From contig NC_087076.1 of the NCBI RefSeq assembly GCF_026151205.1, positions 22,748,828 through 22,812,827 on the forward strand: a stretch of DNA of 64,000 nt, in the 5' to 3' direction. This DNA is from Bolinopsis microptera. Taxonomy: Eukaryota; Ctenophora; Tentaculata; Lobata; Bolinopsidae. Below, one piece after another: positions 1 through 11,868 of this stretch. The position numbers and the translations under genes are program-made. Position 1 is the stretch's first letter. Each line of letters opens with the position of its first letter. The notes beneath the pieces were generated by a model. The model searched no databases, was not told the origin of the DNA, and saw nothing but the letters and a program-made list of their open reading frames with translations.

Positions 1-77
1 GCTTTGTTCTAATTATTACGCACTCAGTATTTCGACACGGAATAATGCGTTCCTCTACATTGCCAGTCCTAATTAGT

Positions 78-213
78 CAGCATATTATGTTAATGACAGC
101 ATATTATGGTAATGACAGCATATTATGTTAATGACAGCATATTATGTTAATGACAGCATATTATGGTAATGACAGCATATTATGTTAATGACAGCATATT
201 ATGTTTATGACAC
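78..213. repeat. 19-bp tandem repeat
   Basis: About seven head-to-tail copies of a 19-bp unit (cagcatattatgttaatga, with a t/g variant). It lies just upstream of the first visible Argonaute exon. No coding potential. Confidence 0.9.
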
Positions 214-408
214 TTGTTGAGGTTAGTTAAACATTTGATAGTACGTCGACGACTGAACATTAGTCAGGTAGCAATGTAGCATGACTAGAAGATAACTGCT
301 TCGTCTAGATAACTATTGTTTCTTAATTTTTAATGTGATAATATATTAGCGTTTGTTAAATATGATAAAGTTTATCAACATGTCAGTTTATCCAACTCCA
401 CCATTTCC

Positions 409-3400
409 ATGATTTCAGGAACTGTCACCCCTCCCCCAAAGAACAAGATGATCAGGCAGAACGCTACAGGAACAAAAGGCCGGAATGTCGCGCTGATCTC
501 CAACAGCTTCCAGATTAACTTCAAGAAACCCTCCCTCAGTATCTTCCAGTTTGACCTGTCCATCGTGAACCCCAACAGGAATAACGATAATAACGCTAAC
601 AGTGTTCCCTCTAGAGGAGTTTGTGATGAGGTGTACAAACAGCTGAATCTCGGAGCAGAGTGGGCCTACGATGGAAAGAAGAACCTGTACTCTCCGTCAG
701 GAGAGGGCGTCCATATATCAAGGTAATTTATGTTTTGCCTGATTCACGTAGTTAGGGATGATTGTAAATCGAGACGGTGCCCGGGTGGTTCTAATGGGAT
801 TTTCGATAGCTGGTTTTAACAAAGAGGTAACAATATTTACCTCTTTACATATATATATATATATATAGGGCAGTTTCGGAATAACCGTGCCCCAGGTGGT
901 TTTGCCCGAGATGTGCCCCAGGTGTGCCTGAGATGTGCCCCAGGTGTGCCCCAGGTGGTCCTGCCCGAGGTGTGCCCGAGATGTGCCCGAGATGTGCCCG
1001 AGATGTGCCCAGGTTCTTTTCCCAAGGTTTCCCAATTACCATGCCCGAATTTTGCCCGAGATGTGCCCGAGGTGTGCCCGAGGTGTGCCCGAGGTGTGCC
1101 CCAGGTGGTTCTGCCCGAGGTGTGCCCGAGGTGTGCTTTGTGCCCGAGGTGTGCCCGAGGTGTGCCCGAGGTGTGCCCGAGTTTGTGCCCCAGGTGTGCC
1201 CGAGGTGTGCCCCAGATGTGCATCGGCAGATTACCGAGTTACCGCTGAGGAAATAGCCCTGTTATTCCGTCAAATAATTGGTGTGTGGTTCCGGGATCCG
1301 GATGTTTGTAAGGCAGTTTCGGTAACCCTAATTAGCTGTGGAAATAGCCCTGTTATTCCGTCAAATAATTGGTGTGTGGTTCCGGGATCCGGATGTTTGT
1401 AAGGCAGTTTCGGTAACCCTAATTAGCTGTGGAAATAGCCCTGTCATTCCGTTAAATAATTGGTGTGTGGTTCCGGGATCCGGATGTTTGTAAGGCAGTT
1501 TCGGTAACTCTAATTAGCTGTGGAAATAGCCCTGTCATTCCGTTAAATAATTGGTGTGTGGTTCCGGGATCCGGATGTTTGTAGGGCAGTTTCGGTAACC
1601 CTAATTAGCTGTGGAAATAGCCCTGTCATTCCGTTAAATAATTGGTTTTTAGGAAGTATAGCCTCATAAACTAAGATTGAGCAGTCAACCAGCTTGACTT
1701 TTGACAGCTGTGTACCTTTGTTACAGTATAGTAATCTGGTCGAAGTTGAGATTTTTGGATAATCCTAATAAGTCTGGGGGATAAGTAAACTAGGTTCTGA
1801 GCAAATGAGCAAATGAGAACTATGATTTCTCGACTTCGCAACAAGGGTTACTAGATACTTGTGTGATTTTTCAAAAAGCTTTTGGTGCCATTCTAACCAT
1901 CAATAACTTGTACATCATTGCTACGTTAATCTCCGTCTTCTTCTTCAGGAAAATAAAGCTCGGCAGAACTGAATTCGAGGTAGAAGTGCAGGGTCCGGTG
2001 GCTAAAACCAGCGTACAGGAGATACTAGACGCAATAAGAACAGTTGGAGGAGTGATCCCCATTGGTGCTGTCAACGCTCTGAACATAGTCCTGTCTCAAG
2101 GCTTCAATAATGGGTCGTACGTTACCGTCAAGAGGAACTTCTTCAACTCAGGTCAACGTGCTCCAGATTTCCCTGGTGGACTAAAACTCTACAGTGGTAT
2201 CTCCGCGTCTATCACCCCCTCCAAGGACTTTGGTATAACTATCAAAGTGCTCAAAACTCACCAGGTCATGTACCCGGGTGGAACTCTCCTGGAATTTGTG
2301 AAGAGTCATCTGGAAAACTCTAGCAGAGGAGGCGGAGGAAGAGGGGGAAATTCTCGGTCTCAACTCCCCAGGAGCCTTGATCAGAAGCAAATTAGGTACT
2401 TCAATGGTATCCTTAAAGGTCTCAAAGTTGAAACAAATCATCTGGGCTACAAGAGAAAATACACGATCACGGGAGTACACAATCAATCTGCAAACAGTAC
2501 CATCATTGAAGACCTTAACATATCGGTAGCCAAGTATTTCCAGGGTTCTTACAAAAATGTAAAACTTGTTCACCTAGATCTACCCTTGGTAAAGGCAGGA
2601 GGTAAAACCAAGATCCCTATGGAGCTCTGTACCCTGCTCCCCAACCAGCCCTACTTCACTACACTAGACTCAGCCCAACAGAGAGACATGATCAGAAAAG
2701 CATGTCAGAAACCAGAAGAGAAGATGAAGGATATCCAGCAGTCCGCTGAAGAGGTTAGTAAAGTCACCTCGGGCTTCACAGGGTCAAACTATGGGTTCCA
2801 GATAAACCCCAAAGCAATAGAGCTGAATGGAAGAGTGCTGGATCCACCCAAGATGGATCCAAATCCCAAGAATAGCGTTCATAGGGGAGCCTGGACCATG
2901 TCCGCTGTTCAAAAGTCCGGGGAGATACCTGTCAAAGTCAAGCTAGGGTTCGTGTGTCTGCTCCCAAAACCTCGTTACACTAAAGAACTCCATGATAGAT
3001 TTCTGGAATTTATCTTTCAGCGAGCCAGAGCTCTGAAAATAAACATCGCTGGGGAAACCCCTCCCTTCAGTTTCAGCACTATACAAAAGCTCGGACCGAT
3101 CCTACAGGGTATGCAGTCAGCTTATAACTTTATAATCCTGGACAACGACGAGAGCACTTACGGTAAAGTGAAGCTGACAGAGCTGTGCACCAAGAGAACT
3201 CAGTGCATCAAGTTCCAAACTATTGAAAAGGTCTGCGGCATCAATTCTAACCCTAGGAATAACAAGCCAGCTCATCCAGATATGAACACAATGGACAATA
3301 TCCTGAAGAAGCTGAACGCAAAGATCGGCGGAGTTAACTTCGGGATTAACATCCAAGGTCTTCCCCAGAAGATCTTCAACGAGCCTGTTATGATAGTGGG

Positions 3401-6112
3401 AGCTGACGTGACTCACTTCACTCGCTCCGACCAGAAACCTTCCATCGCAGCCGTAGTCGCAACAAGTGATCCCTCTGCTGCTAAATACATTTCCAGAGTA
3501 AAAGCTTTGTATCCGGAGGGGGATAAGATGTCTGTTGAGTACATCAGAGACATGAAGGATGTAATGGTCAGTATCCTGAGGGAGTTCATACAAGTAAACA
3601 GGCGTCCGCCTGGTAAGATCATCTACTACAGGGACGGAGTATCGGAAGGACAGTTTGAGAACACTGTGATGGAGGAGCTAGGTGGGATCCAGGACGCGTG
3701 TACGGAGCTCAAAGCGGACTATAAACCCAGGATATCTGTAGTTGTGTGTACTAAGCGACACAAACAGAGGTTTGTGGTGAAGAAGGGGGGAAGAGTGGAT
3801 AACATGGAGCCTGGCACTGTGGTGGATACTGGGGTGGTCTCTCCTAACTACATGAACTTCTACCTTAACTCTCAGCAGGCCATACAAGGTAACTATCACT
3901 TACTGTAACCATGGTAACCATCACTTACTGTAACCATGGTAACCATCACTTACTGTAACCATGGTAACCATCACTTACTGTAACCATTGCATGGTAACCA
4001 TGTGTTATTCATTTCTCATGTCTGTTATCTTTTGCTGAATGAATTTGTGATTTATTTCTAGCTTTTCTATCACGGAGAGATATTTACTTCCTTATTGGTG
4101 TGTTTTACCGTTACACTACATTCTAACTTTTTCTTTCGCATTCTGAGAAGGTCATGTTGCTGCCACCAACCCAATCTCTAACCACTGGTTACCAGTGGTA
4201 ACCAGTGGTAACCAGTAACCACATGTACTCACATCAGTTAAAACCTCTCTACTTCACAGGAACGAATGTACCGTGTCACTACTACGTTCTGTATGATGAC
4301 AACAAGCTCTCTATAGATATGTGGCAGATGCTGTCCTTCTACCTTTGTCACACATACGCTAGATGTTCTAGGTTCGTTTATTTTACTTTACTTTTTTAAT
4401 GTATATTTCTTCGTTTAAGCTTTTAAACTTGAAGCAAGATTTGGGGCCACTGTAAGAAACGTCTCCATTTACATTCAGTAGTTCTAATTGTTCTTTCTAT
4501 TAGAAAGGACTCTGTGCTTACAAATTATCAGTGTACCTCACATCAGTTCTCATTACTTCATAACGCTAAGAGTTTTAAATTAAAACTAATAACCAGTTTA
4601 GTCCATATTCGGTACCTCCACAGTCCACACAGTTTCATTGTGTACAGGTTGTTGTTTATGAAACGTGTAACTTAGTGAGTGTATTACAACCTACGTCATG
4701 AACTGATTAACTGAAGCTAGAGTTGCTAGGTAACCCCATATCCAAAAAATTTTTAATTTCCTACATTCTCAATTTTTTCGTTTTCTGTGGCCCGCTCGCT
4801 TCGCTCGCATAAAAAGTCTTTGTATTCGCGCGGTTCAAAGATTTTTCATGGCGGATTCCAGATTCTCAATTTTACTTTTTTAGGGCCCGGAATGCTTTTT
4901 AATAGATAATTCTAGGTTACGTTTGGGGGCGAAGCCCCCGAAAATTTTGGAAATTTAAACTAGATTTGGACATTTAAATAACGGTCCAGCAACTTTTAGT
5001 CTGTTCCTTCACTTAAATTCCTACTGAAATATTATCGAAAATTCTCAGAGTTGGCTCTCGAATTTCCTACTTTTTGTCAAAAATTTCCTACTTTTAAAAA
5101 TTTCTTACATTCTTAGAATGCGAGAATGCGGGTTTTTGGATATGGGTAGGTAACGTCATGAACTGAAGCTAGAGTTGCTAGATAACGTCATGAACTGAAG
5201 CTAGAGTTGCTATATAAGGATATAAGGATGGGCTTCACTCACAACAATACAAACTGTAAACATTACATCACCTCATGAGCTAACACCTGGCACAGTGCTC
5301 CTTCTAACACACTGCAACTCTGAAACAATGAGTTTTCAGTTTCTGGTATTTTTCAATGCTAAGAAATTCATATATAACTGGCTAGATCGGATTACGGGTG
5401 AACATAAGAAACATAACCTATTGCTATCTGGATTCGGAGTTTTGTTAGTAGGTACTTGGCAGTGAGCCAAGTACCTTGCGCTAACATTACATCATCTGAT
5501 GATCTAATATTACCCGGCATGTTATCTCCAAAATGTGGTGAGCTAATATGTCACGTGTCAGGAGTATATCGGTAACTATGGTCACGTGATAAAGTCGCGT
5601 GTTTCTATGGTAATCACGTGACTGATTATAGTCAAGGAGAGTTAAACGTGTAATGATGTAATCAGACAGAGAGGGGTTGATTAATGATAAGATTATTGCC
5701 TGGATTCATTATAGGTCCTCACACCAGTTTAGACTATCCAATGGGTAGAAGCAACCATAACCTGGTAACATTGTTGCCTGCACAATTTAGCAATTGTAAC
5801 TGCACACCCACATTTTTGTGAACAAACTGATATGAATCCTATCTACAAAAACTTAGTATTTAGCCTACAAACCTTTCTCAATACATGACCTAACCCAAAC
5901 ACCTTTCTCAATACCTAACCCAAACACCCTACTACAGGTCAGTAAGTTACCCTGCCCCAGTCTACTATGCGCATCTCGCGTGCGCGTCTGCACGTGCGCG
6001 CATGCTCTCCCGCTACGACTGGCAGGAGATGATCACTCCAGAGGACCGGCCCTCTGAGCAGGAGATCGAGCAGGTTACCAGACCTGACAAGTTCAACATG
6101 TTCTTCATCTAG
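409..6112 (+). CDS. AGO: Argonaute (Ago-clade) protein, four exons seen
   Basis: Guide-RNA-binding slicer of the RNA interference pathway. Exons read as 409 or 419-722, 1949-3888, 4260-4371 and 5938-6112; all junctions are GT-AG and phases agree, giving 846 residues from the ATG at 409. Exon 1 encodes the N domain, exon 2 the linker, PAZ, MID and most of PIWI, and exons 3-4 the PIWI end. The catalytic tetrad is present: D591 (GADVTH), E635 (VEYIRD), D667 (YRDGVSEGQF) and H801 (YYAHLACA), with spacings close to human AGO2. MID residues expected to hold the guide 5' phosphate (TYGKVK, RTQC, KKLNAK) are kept. A glycine-rich insert (SRGGGGRGGNSR) precedes PAZ. The protein ends MFFI where other animals have MYFA. 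The true start is unsure: a good acceptor at 417-418 suggests exon 1 may begin at 419, with the real first exon outside the window. AATAAA signals occur at about 6682 and 6828. It is Ago rather than Piwi, judged by GVSEGQF and the C-terminal motifs. Confidence 0.93.
888..1230. repeat. GC-rich 11-bp minisatellite in Argonaute intron 1
   Basis: About 30 copies of an 11-bp unit of the type tgcccgaggtg, with agatg and caggtg variants. Eleven is not a multiple of three, so long open frames appear in all three + frames (CPRCARGVPEV-like). These are artefacts of the repeat and not genes. Confidence 0.9.
1249..1647. repeat. 91-bp tandem repeat in Argonaute intron 1
   Basis: Nearly identical copies start at 1249, 1340, 1431, 1522 and 1613 (the last is partial), an exact 91-bp period. 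The unit contains gttccgggatccggatg and ggtaaccctaattagctg. It follows the 11-bp minisatellite directly. Confidence 0.93.
3892..4010. repeat. 25-bp tandem repeat at the start of Argonaute intron 2
   Basis: About four copies of catggtaaccatcacttact plus gtaac begin a few bases after the donor at 3889. Each unit carries sequence resembling the donor itself (gtaacc, gtaact). A further ggtaaccagt run lies at about 4185-4220. Confidence 0.88.
4735..5146. mobile_element. Terminal-inverted-repeat element, 412 bp, 8-bp target duplication
   Basis: The termini are CCCATATCCAAAAA and its inverse. The flanks carry an exact 8-bp direct repeat, TAGGTAAC, at 4727-4734 and 5147-5154. It sits in Argonaute intron 3, inside a 32-bp host tandem repeat (gtcatgaactgaagctagag...). 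There is no transposase frame, so it is non-autonomous. An 8-bp duplication suits hAT-type transposition, but the termini do not settle the superfamily. Confidence 0.85.
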
Positions 6113-7060
6113 ACCTCTTGATACTTCTGCAGGAGTAATCACCAATACCGACACTGGCCAGTTTAATGGTAAACCGCCAGATTATGTGGCCGATGCAGGC
6201 TGCAGGGACATTTCACCTTAAGGAGGTGGTTTATTGGCATCTCGCCTTGCATGATTATATTTCTATCTTAGTTTATAAACTATAATAATAATTGGTAATG
6301 AGTCAAGTATCTGTATGAGCCATCCAATTCTTTATTCGTGAAAAAGTATTCTTAAAAACTACTGCAATCCATATTATTACAGTGGTTTTTCGTGTAAAGA
6401 ATTGGTGTGTTAGTTACGGTTATGTAACTATATAACATGTATATAATGTATATAGCTATAATACGTAACTAACTGTAAAGTTTTGAGAAAGTGAAAGTTA
6501 CCTGGACTCATGCTCTTATTGTTGTAAATAATTATTAGTTTCAAGATAAAGATTGGTTGATTGGTTTCTGTTCGATGGATCTGCAAAACATATTAACAAT
6601 CTGAACAGTAACTATAGTTTTATAAAAAACATGATTTAATATGAGATGATTTACAATTATTTTTGATTATATTATCTTTGGAATAAATCGAATTAATGTT
6701 TAAATTAATGTTTAAAAACATACCATGTCTAAATTTAGAAGCACTCAAGTTATGAAGTTACAATATGTTTTAAACATCATTATGAGATTATGATTCACAA
6801 TATTCTGGATTGTTTTGCATAAACGATTAAATAAAAAAGGAGGTACAGATCAGTTGAAATAGAAATAGACATGCTTTACATCATAAAGCACAGCACCTAA
6901 GGGAGTAAGGGCTATGTTGAAATGATTAATTAGATTTGACAATATTACTGTGTAGAAATATATAGATAGTGTACTATATATACGTTTAATCTTTTTTACT
7001 TACACTTTGCGTTTTAATTATTCGTTGGCGCTGGTGGGGAGTTGAGCAGTGTTTAATCAG
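6113..7060. other. Argonaute 3' flank
   Basis: AT-rich sequence holding the probable 3' untranslated region with candidate AATAAA signals. No further gene seen. Confidence 0.5.
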
Positions 7061-7084
7061 AGGCGTAACGAAGGGCCCCGCTGT

Positions 7085-7303
7085 GCGGGGGGGGATTCTG
7101 AATCAGCGTCCAAGAATGCACCGATCATATCCATACCCTCATATATATATATATAAATAAACCTTACAGAGCTCTATATAATATCTGCGCTCCTACTAAA
7201 TCGCTCGCCCAAATTTTAAGAAAATTATTGTGAAAAAGCCCTTTGGGTTTGAAATTGATCTAAATCGGTGTATTTTTGGACGCTGATTCCGAATCACCCC
7301 CCC
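7085..7303. mobile_element. Short inverted-repeat element (MITE-like)
   Basis: Inverted arms of about 37 bp: the left reads ggggggattctgaatcagcg and continues cgtcc..gcaccgat; the right is the inverse (atcggtg...ggacgctgattccgaatc). A TA run lies between them. No coding capacity. The target duplication is not resolved. Confidence 0.75.
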
Positions 7304-7489
7304 ATGACGTAGGGTGAAATGCTTCCCTGGAGAGTTATGGGCAAAAAACCGTTTTGGTCACGTGACAGGCTAGTAAAACATGAATTCGATTGTTTTCGGG
7401 TTAGGGTTGTGGTAAGGGTTATGGATAGCTTCGGGGTTATGGTTATATATATATATATATATAATAACATCTATAAACAAAAGAGCACC

Positions 7490-8720
7490 TAAAGAGGCTC
7501 AGCAAAGTGCTGGCCTATTTACGCTTACGAAGACTCATTCGTTCAATATGTCTCAAAGTAAATGAACTCCTCCATCCTACTCTATCTCTTGCTAAGTTCA
7601 CTAAGTTGGTAAAATCATCTTCGTTTTTCAAATAAATTGGTCTCTTAAATAGGTCCTTTTTCACAATAATATCATACAAATTAGTGCTATGTCTATTGTC
7701 TACCCACTCGTCCCTTTAGCGTTTGACATCCTAGTGTAGCAAATAACAGAGACTGGTAGGCAGGCGTGTCGTTGTCACTGCGTAGAACATGACCTAGCAT
7801 TGTCCACCGTGCCTTTCCACTCTCTCGGAAAGGGGCCTGGTCTGGGTACGAGCGTAGATGGTCTTGTTAGATATTGAGCTAGGCCAATAGATGTGTAGGA
7901 GGCGCTTGAGGTGCTTCCTCTGAACAACATCTACAGACTCTAGCACATGCTGAGGTACGGCCCAGCAGCAGCAGTTGTACAGGAGCACTGATACTACTAG
8001 TGCATAGTGTAAGTGAGTCGTAGAGTTTGATCTTTCTCTTCTCAGTTATCTGACTCCTCTCTGATCCCAGATCCCTGGCACCACAGCTTGTCAAATGACC
8101 AGAAGGCGGTGTTAGCTTTATTTATTCTATTAGTAACATCCTGCTCTGATCCAAGCTTAGTACCAAGAAGCGTCTCGTTTCTCCACTCCTCTTTTCCTCT
8201 TAGCTCATTATCCCACTCGTCGCAGGCACCAACTTCTTCTAATTACACTCTGGTAAACTTTGTCTTTGTGTCATTGACAAAGAGACTCCATTCACTGAGA
8301 ATATTCTTGGAGATCTGAAAGATATCCTGTAACTCCTCCATATTTTCACCAATCTTCTCTACATCGTCTGAATAGCCGGACTCAAGAGGCATGTGGTTAT
8401 CGGCTATCGGAGGGTTGGGTCTAGAGGGGAGGACTGCTCTTATGTGCACTACAGCTCCAGCTAGATTGAGGGTAAACAATTTACCAGCTGTGCTGTCTCC
8501 TTGGGAGGCTCCTATGTTGAAAGAGAACATCTCTGAGTCAGTAGTATAGAAAACACTCTGACTACTAGAGTGGTGTTAGCCATGAGGTATTGTACAAGCC
8601 TCAGGTCGTCTCTGGAGCATCCTGCAGCTTCTAGTAGTCTGATTGTTGTACCTCTGCGGATGGTATTGAAGGCAGCTGACATGTCAATACTCACTTTCAA
8701 CTTTGTTCCATTCAAACTCT
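7490..8720 (-). pseudogene. Decayed LINE reverse transcriptase, 3' part
   Basis: Three frames together give a recognisable reverse transcriptase. 8512-8715 carries VSIDMSAAFNTIRRGTTIR and LRLVQYLMANTTLVVRV. 8243-8530 carries GASQGDSTAGKLFTLNLAGA and GYSDDVE (in the place of YADD). 7794-7988 and the sequence to its left carry ALLYNC, WAVP, PLSERVER and, in another frame, ARWTMLGHVLRSDNDTPAYQ, as in the C-terminal tail of invertebrate LINEs. Frameshifts separate the pieces, so it is inactive. It stops at about 8720, close to the next repeat element at 8770. Confidence 0.8.
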
Positions 8721-8769
8721 TTCTTCATTACTACAGATATGAGCATGCTCTGTGCCCAAACTAACTATG

Positions 8770-9142
8770 CCCAGGAAACCTTACCGTTAGGGGCCTAACT
8801 TCGGAAGTAAAAGAGATAGAAACGTCTGGTTTTCAACAAAATGTCCGTCTCTTAAAACTAAAGTTAGCTCCCCAGGAGCCAAATTTAAAACAATGTAGAT
8901 TTTGAATTATCGCGAAAAGTCATATTTTAGGCCTTATAAAACTGCGCAGCTTTAACTTTGCGGATTCTTGTTCTCTGATTGGCTGAATCGTATCACGTGG
9001 TACGTGGTACAATTGCATTCTTGGAATAATTGAAGCCTGCAAATGCAATGAACTAACGAGCGCGCGCGGAGTTCAACAACAAACAAGCTGTGAAAAGGCG
9101 ATCACCCTGTAGTAATATCGCTAGCCGGTAAGGTCTGCTGGG
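8770..9142. mobile_element. CCCAGG inverted-repeat element, copy 1
   Basis: Begins CCCAGGAAACCTTACCG and ends with the inverse of CCCAGCAGACCTTACCGG. It is nearly identical to 13519-13883 along its whole length. The interior includes tattggct-like and cacgtggtacgtggtac motifs. No coding capacity. A related end recurs in inverse orientation at about 63640-63702. Confidence 0.85.
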
Positions 9143-9612
9143 GGGGGGGGGGGGGGGAAGGGGGGTTTCGGTCGTTGATTACGTAATCAAAATTTTCTTT
9201 TTTACCCTCTAGAATAATAACAATTTGACAATATTTTAATTCAAATTCCACTCAATTTCACTCTGATAGTGATAAAATTTAGAAATTGATCGAATATCCG
9301 GCTATAATAGTAAGTTGTTTAGAAGGCGCTTGGCCGGATATCATAACAATGATTTCGTCTCATCATGATAGCATGATCAGGGTAGCATGAAACGTAGAGA
9401 AAAGTGTCAGGCCATGATTACGTAATATTGCTGTCAGAAGGGGGGGGGGGGGGGGGGGGGGTTGGGTCTTGATTACGGTTGATGATTACGTAATATTGCT
9501 GTCAGAAGGGGGGGTGGGTTAGGTCTTGATTACGGTTGATTACGGAAGGGGGGAGGGGGGTAAAAATTGCTAAAATATTGATTACGTAATATGTGAACGA
9601 TCGCGACCCCTA
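9143..9612. repeat. G-run / GATTACGTAAT repeat block
   Basis: Three poly-G tracts alternate with gattacgtaat motifs and gtcttgattacggttgatta. It ends gattacgtaatatgtgaacg, the same terminus as the element at 11869-12406. Probably a degraded, internally duplicated member of that family. Confidence 0.7.
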
Positions 9613-10211
9613 TCACTCAATCAAACACACCTTCAACCGAGAGCCCTACTTACACTTAGGCAAAGGCTTCTCTTGTCGTTATAGCACCACAAATCTTAGA
9701 ATCAGCGCCCATGATCTCCATATTGAAAAAGGCAGATACTCCATGTGCTTGGTGTCAATCAAGTATGAGCGTTGAGACCATCGAAGACGAGTCACATGTT
9801 CTTTACATAATACATATGTGACTTGTATTCAAAACAGAGGTCGAAATTAGTCAAAAATCTTTCTCAAATGCCACTCATTGAAATAAGCACTGAAATCACC
9901 AACTCAAGCAATATCATTATCAACATTTTTTTTTAAACATTTGAATATAATTTGAAACATTACAGAAATGTTGTACAAATCGCTCAAACACACACACTTG
10001 GTTCACTAGGTCAAGGTGAACTTCGGAGAACACTTCTTTCCAATAAGATACACTCATAGAGTAGCAATGTTGGTCATTGGTATGCAAGCTATTCAACATT
10101 TTTTCATCGATATTTAACATTTTAAAGTTTTTGAAAATAACAAAAAATTACAAATCAAATTCACCGTCCAGGTATATCTCCTGATCTGTCGTTTGGAACA
10201 TGTCGAAGTAA
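9613..10211. other. Flank 3' of the secreted-protein gene
   Basis: No repeat or coding signal recognised. It should include the 3' untranslated region of the minus-strand gene that ends at 10212. Confidence 0.4.
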
Positions 10212-11752
10212 TCAAGCCTTCCTGCAGCAGCAAAATCGGTAGAACCAGTTCCCTGTGCTCATATCGCTGAAAACACCATCCCCTCCAGCCTTCACTTCAT
10301 CAAACCTCACGTTCGTGTTCCCAGGAGATCCACAACCGTAGTTGTAGTAGTGTCCGAGTCGTTGGGAGTAAGAAGTTGCTTGTCCTTTGTAGCCGCTGAT
10401 TGAGATGTCAGCGTCACACAGGTTGAACGCGGTATCTCCACAGACTTGATCACAGCTTCTCGTGTTTTCCTTTGCCATGACAGAGTTTCCCCAAAGTCCA
10501 GAACCTCCAGTAGGGGTGCTTCCTCTGCAAGCTGCAGCTGCTGCCATGTGGAGAGACTGCCAGGCATGGGCTCTATCCAGTTCAACTTGTTCTTCCTTCA
10601 TAGCCTCTATTTGGGCTGTCATGCCAGTGAGGGCGACTTCCTTGTTTTGGAGGACTAGAGAGAAAGATTTATTAAGAGTTCCGATCTGTTCTTTAAGGCT
10701 CTCAACCTCGCTGACTCTAGCCGCGTCGCTGAAAAGTGTACTGTAAAAGTATACCACGAGAAGAAGTTTAACTTAAAGTGGGCAAACTCAGAAAAAGTAT
10801 ATGATAAAATATTACATTATTGGGACAAGTGAGACTGGGAATATTCTGCTTTGAATTTTATTGTGAGAAGAAATTAAAATAGACAGACTTACAACTTTAA
10901 AATATAATTAAAAGACTAAAGCTAAATAATGATCATAATCTCTCACGTCTTCAAGTCCTGCATCTCTTTAGATCGTGCTGCCCTTGATAGAGTCGTCTCC
11001 GCCTTTGATAGCTTCATTTCAGCCGTGTTTTCTGCGGACCTGTAAATTTGTGAGTGACGAACTATTCAGTATTATAAAGGAGTAAAGGGTTCTTCATAGC
11101 AAATACAAGACCGGAAGCTGTGTATAACTGTAAAATCTAGTTTTCGTTACAACTGTCACTTCCAAGTTCCAAACCAAACTTTTAATAGAATAGATTCGAC
11201 TGAAATAGGATCTGAGTCTTACGATATAGTGAGTTTAGCAATCTTTTCAGAAAGTTCTGTCACGAGGTCGTTCAGAGAGACAATGTTATGCATTGAGGAG
11301 TAGAGGAGATCTTTTAAGTCCTCAGCTGCCTCAGTGTCACTGTCAGGCCGTTGCCGTTTTCCTTCTAGTTCCTGCGAAAATTGGTCTAGTGTTGGTATTG
11401 CCATTGGGTCTTGACTATTGATCGAGTCTTTATAATTATGATGATGTTACCTAGGGACCTCAGGCTTTTCTGTTCAATCATTGAATGTTGAAGATACGGC
11501 AGAATGACAGGCCGAATACCGCCCAGTGAGTCCAATATAGCGTTTGATATAAATTAAACAATGTTTATTGACATCAAAATAAGTTGTGGGTGAATCTACT
11601 GAATTGTGTAACCGTGGAATAAAATAACTCTTCAAATAGATATTTTTTGTGGCTTATTTACGAACTTGTAAAACTTCAACACTAACCACAGCTGCAGTTA
11701 TCTCCACTGTTGCCAGGGCTAAACAGAGGACCACACAGATTGAACTTGTCAT
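10212..11752 (-). CDS. Predicted secreted coiled-coil protein with Cys-rich C-terminus
   Basis: Four exons on the minus strand: 11662-11752, 11223-11409, 10947-11039 and 10212-10728. Phases agree, giving 295 residues. Exon 1 encodes a hydrophobic N-terminus (MTSSICVVLCLALATVEITA) that looks like a signal peptide, so secretion is inferred. Residues of about 35-185 are rich in heptad-like Leu, Ala, Glu and Lys (EVESLKEQIGTLNKSF, MTAQIEAMKEEQVELD), suggesting a coiled coil and oligomers. The last 100 residues hold about nine cysteines, with YNYGCGSPG and FYRFCCCRKA; disulfide bonding is likely. I do not recognise this tail. The exon 1-2 junction is the least sure, since its acceptor has a weak pyrimidine tract; the other two junctions are convincing. 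A short inverted-repeat element lies in intron 1. Confidence 0.72.
11447..11529. mobile_element. TTACCTGGGG short element, copy 1
   Basis: 83-bp copy of a family also at 12744-12833 and 33603-33688, with a partial copy at about 30016. Members begin TTACCTGGGGACC, contain ggcggaatgacaggctga and end GCCCAGTAA. The ends form an imperfect inverted repeat (TTAC-TGGG). This copy is diverged and lies in intron 1 of the secreted-protein gene. Confidence 0.75.
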
Positions 11753-11868
11753 TTTAAATCTTACCGGGGTCAACTAGATTTTGTGTCGTTACTCGTTAGA
11801 TATTAGAAATTGGAATGACGGAGCAGAATTTGAGTACAGTGAAACTGAAACACCAAAAGTAATGCTTA

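Noticed and set aside
888-1402. Cys-rich frames (CPRCARGVPEV...) resembling a metal-binding protein
   Set aside because: They come from an 11-bp minisatellite inside an Argonaute intron; all three frames are open for the same reason.
1863-1948. N-terminal membrane segment of Argonaute (LYIIATLISVFFFR)
   Set aside because: This is intron sequence read through. A good acceptor at 1947-1948 joins in phase to the exon ending at 722, and Ago proteins have no membrane anchor.
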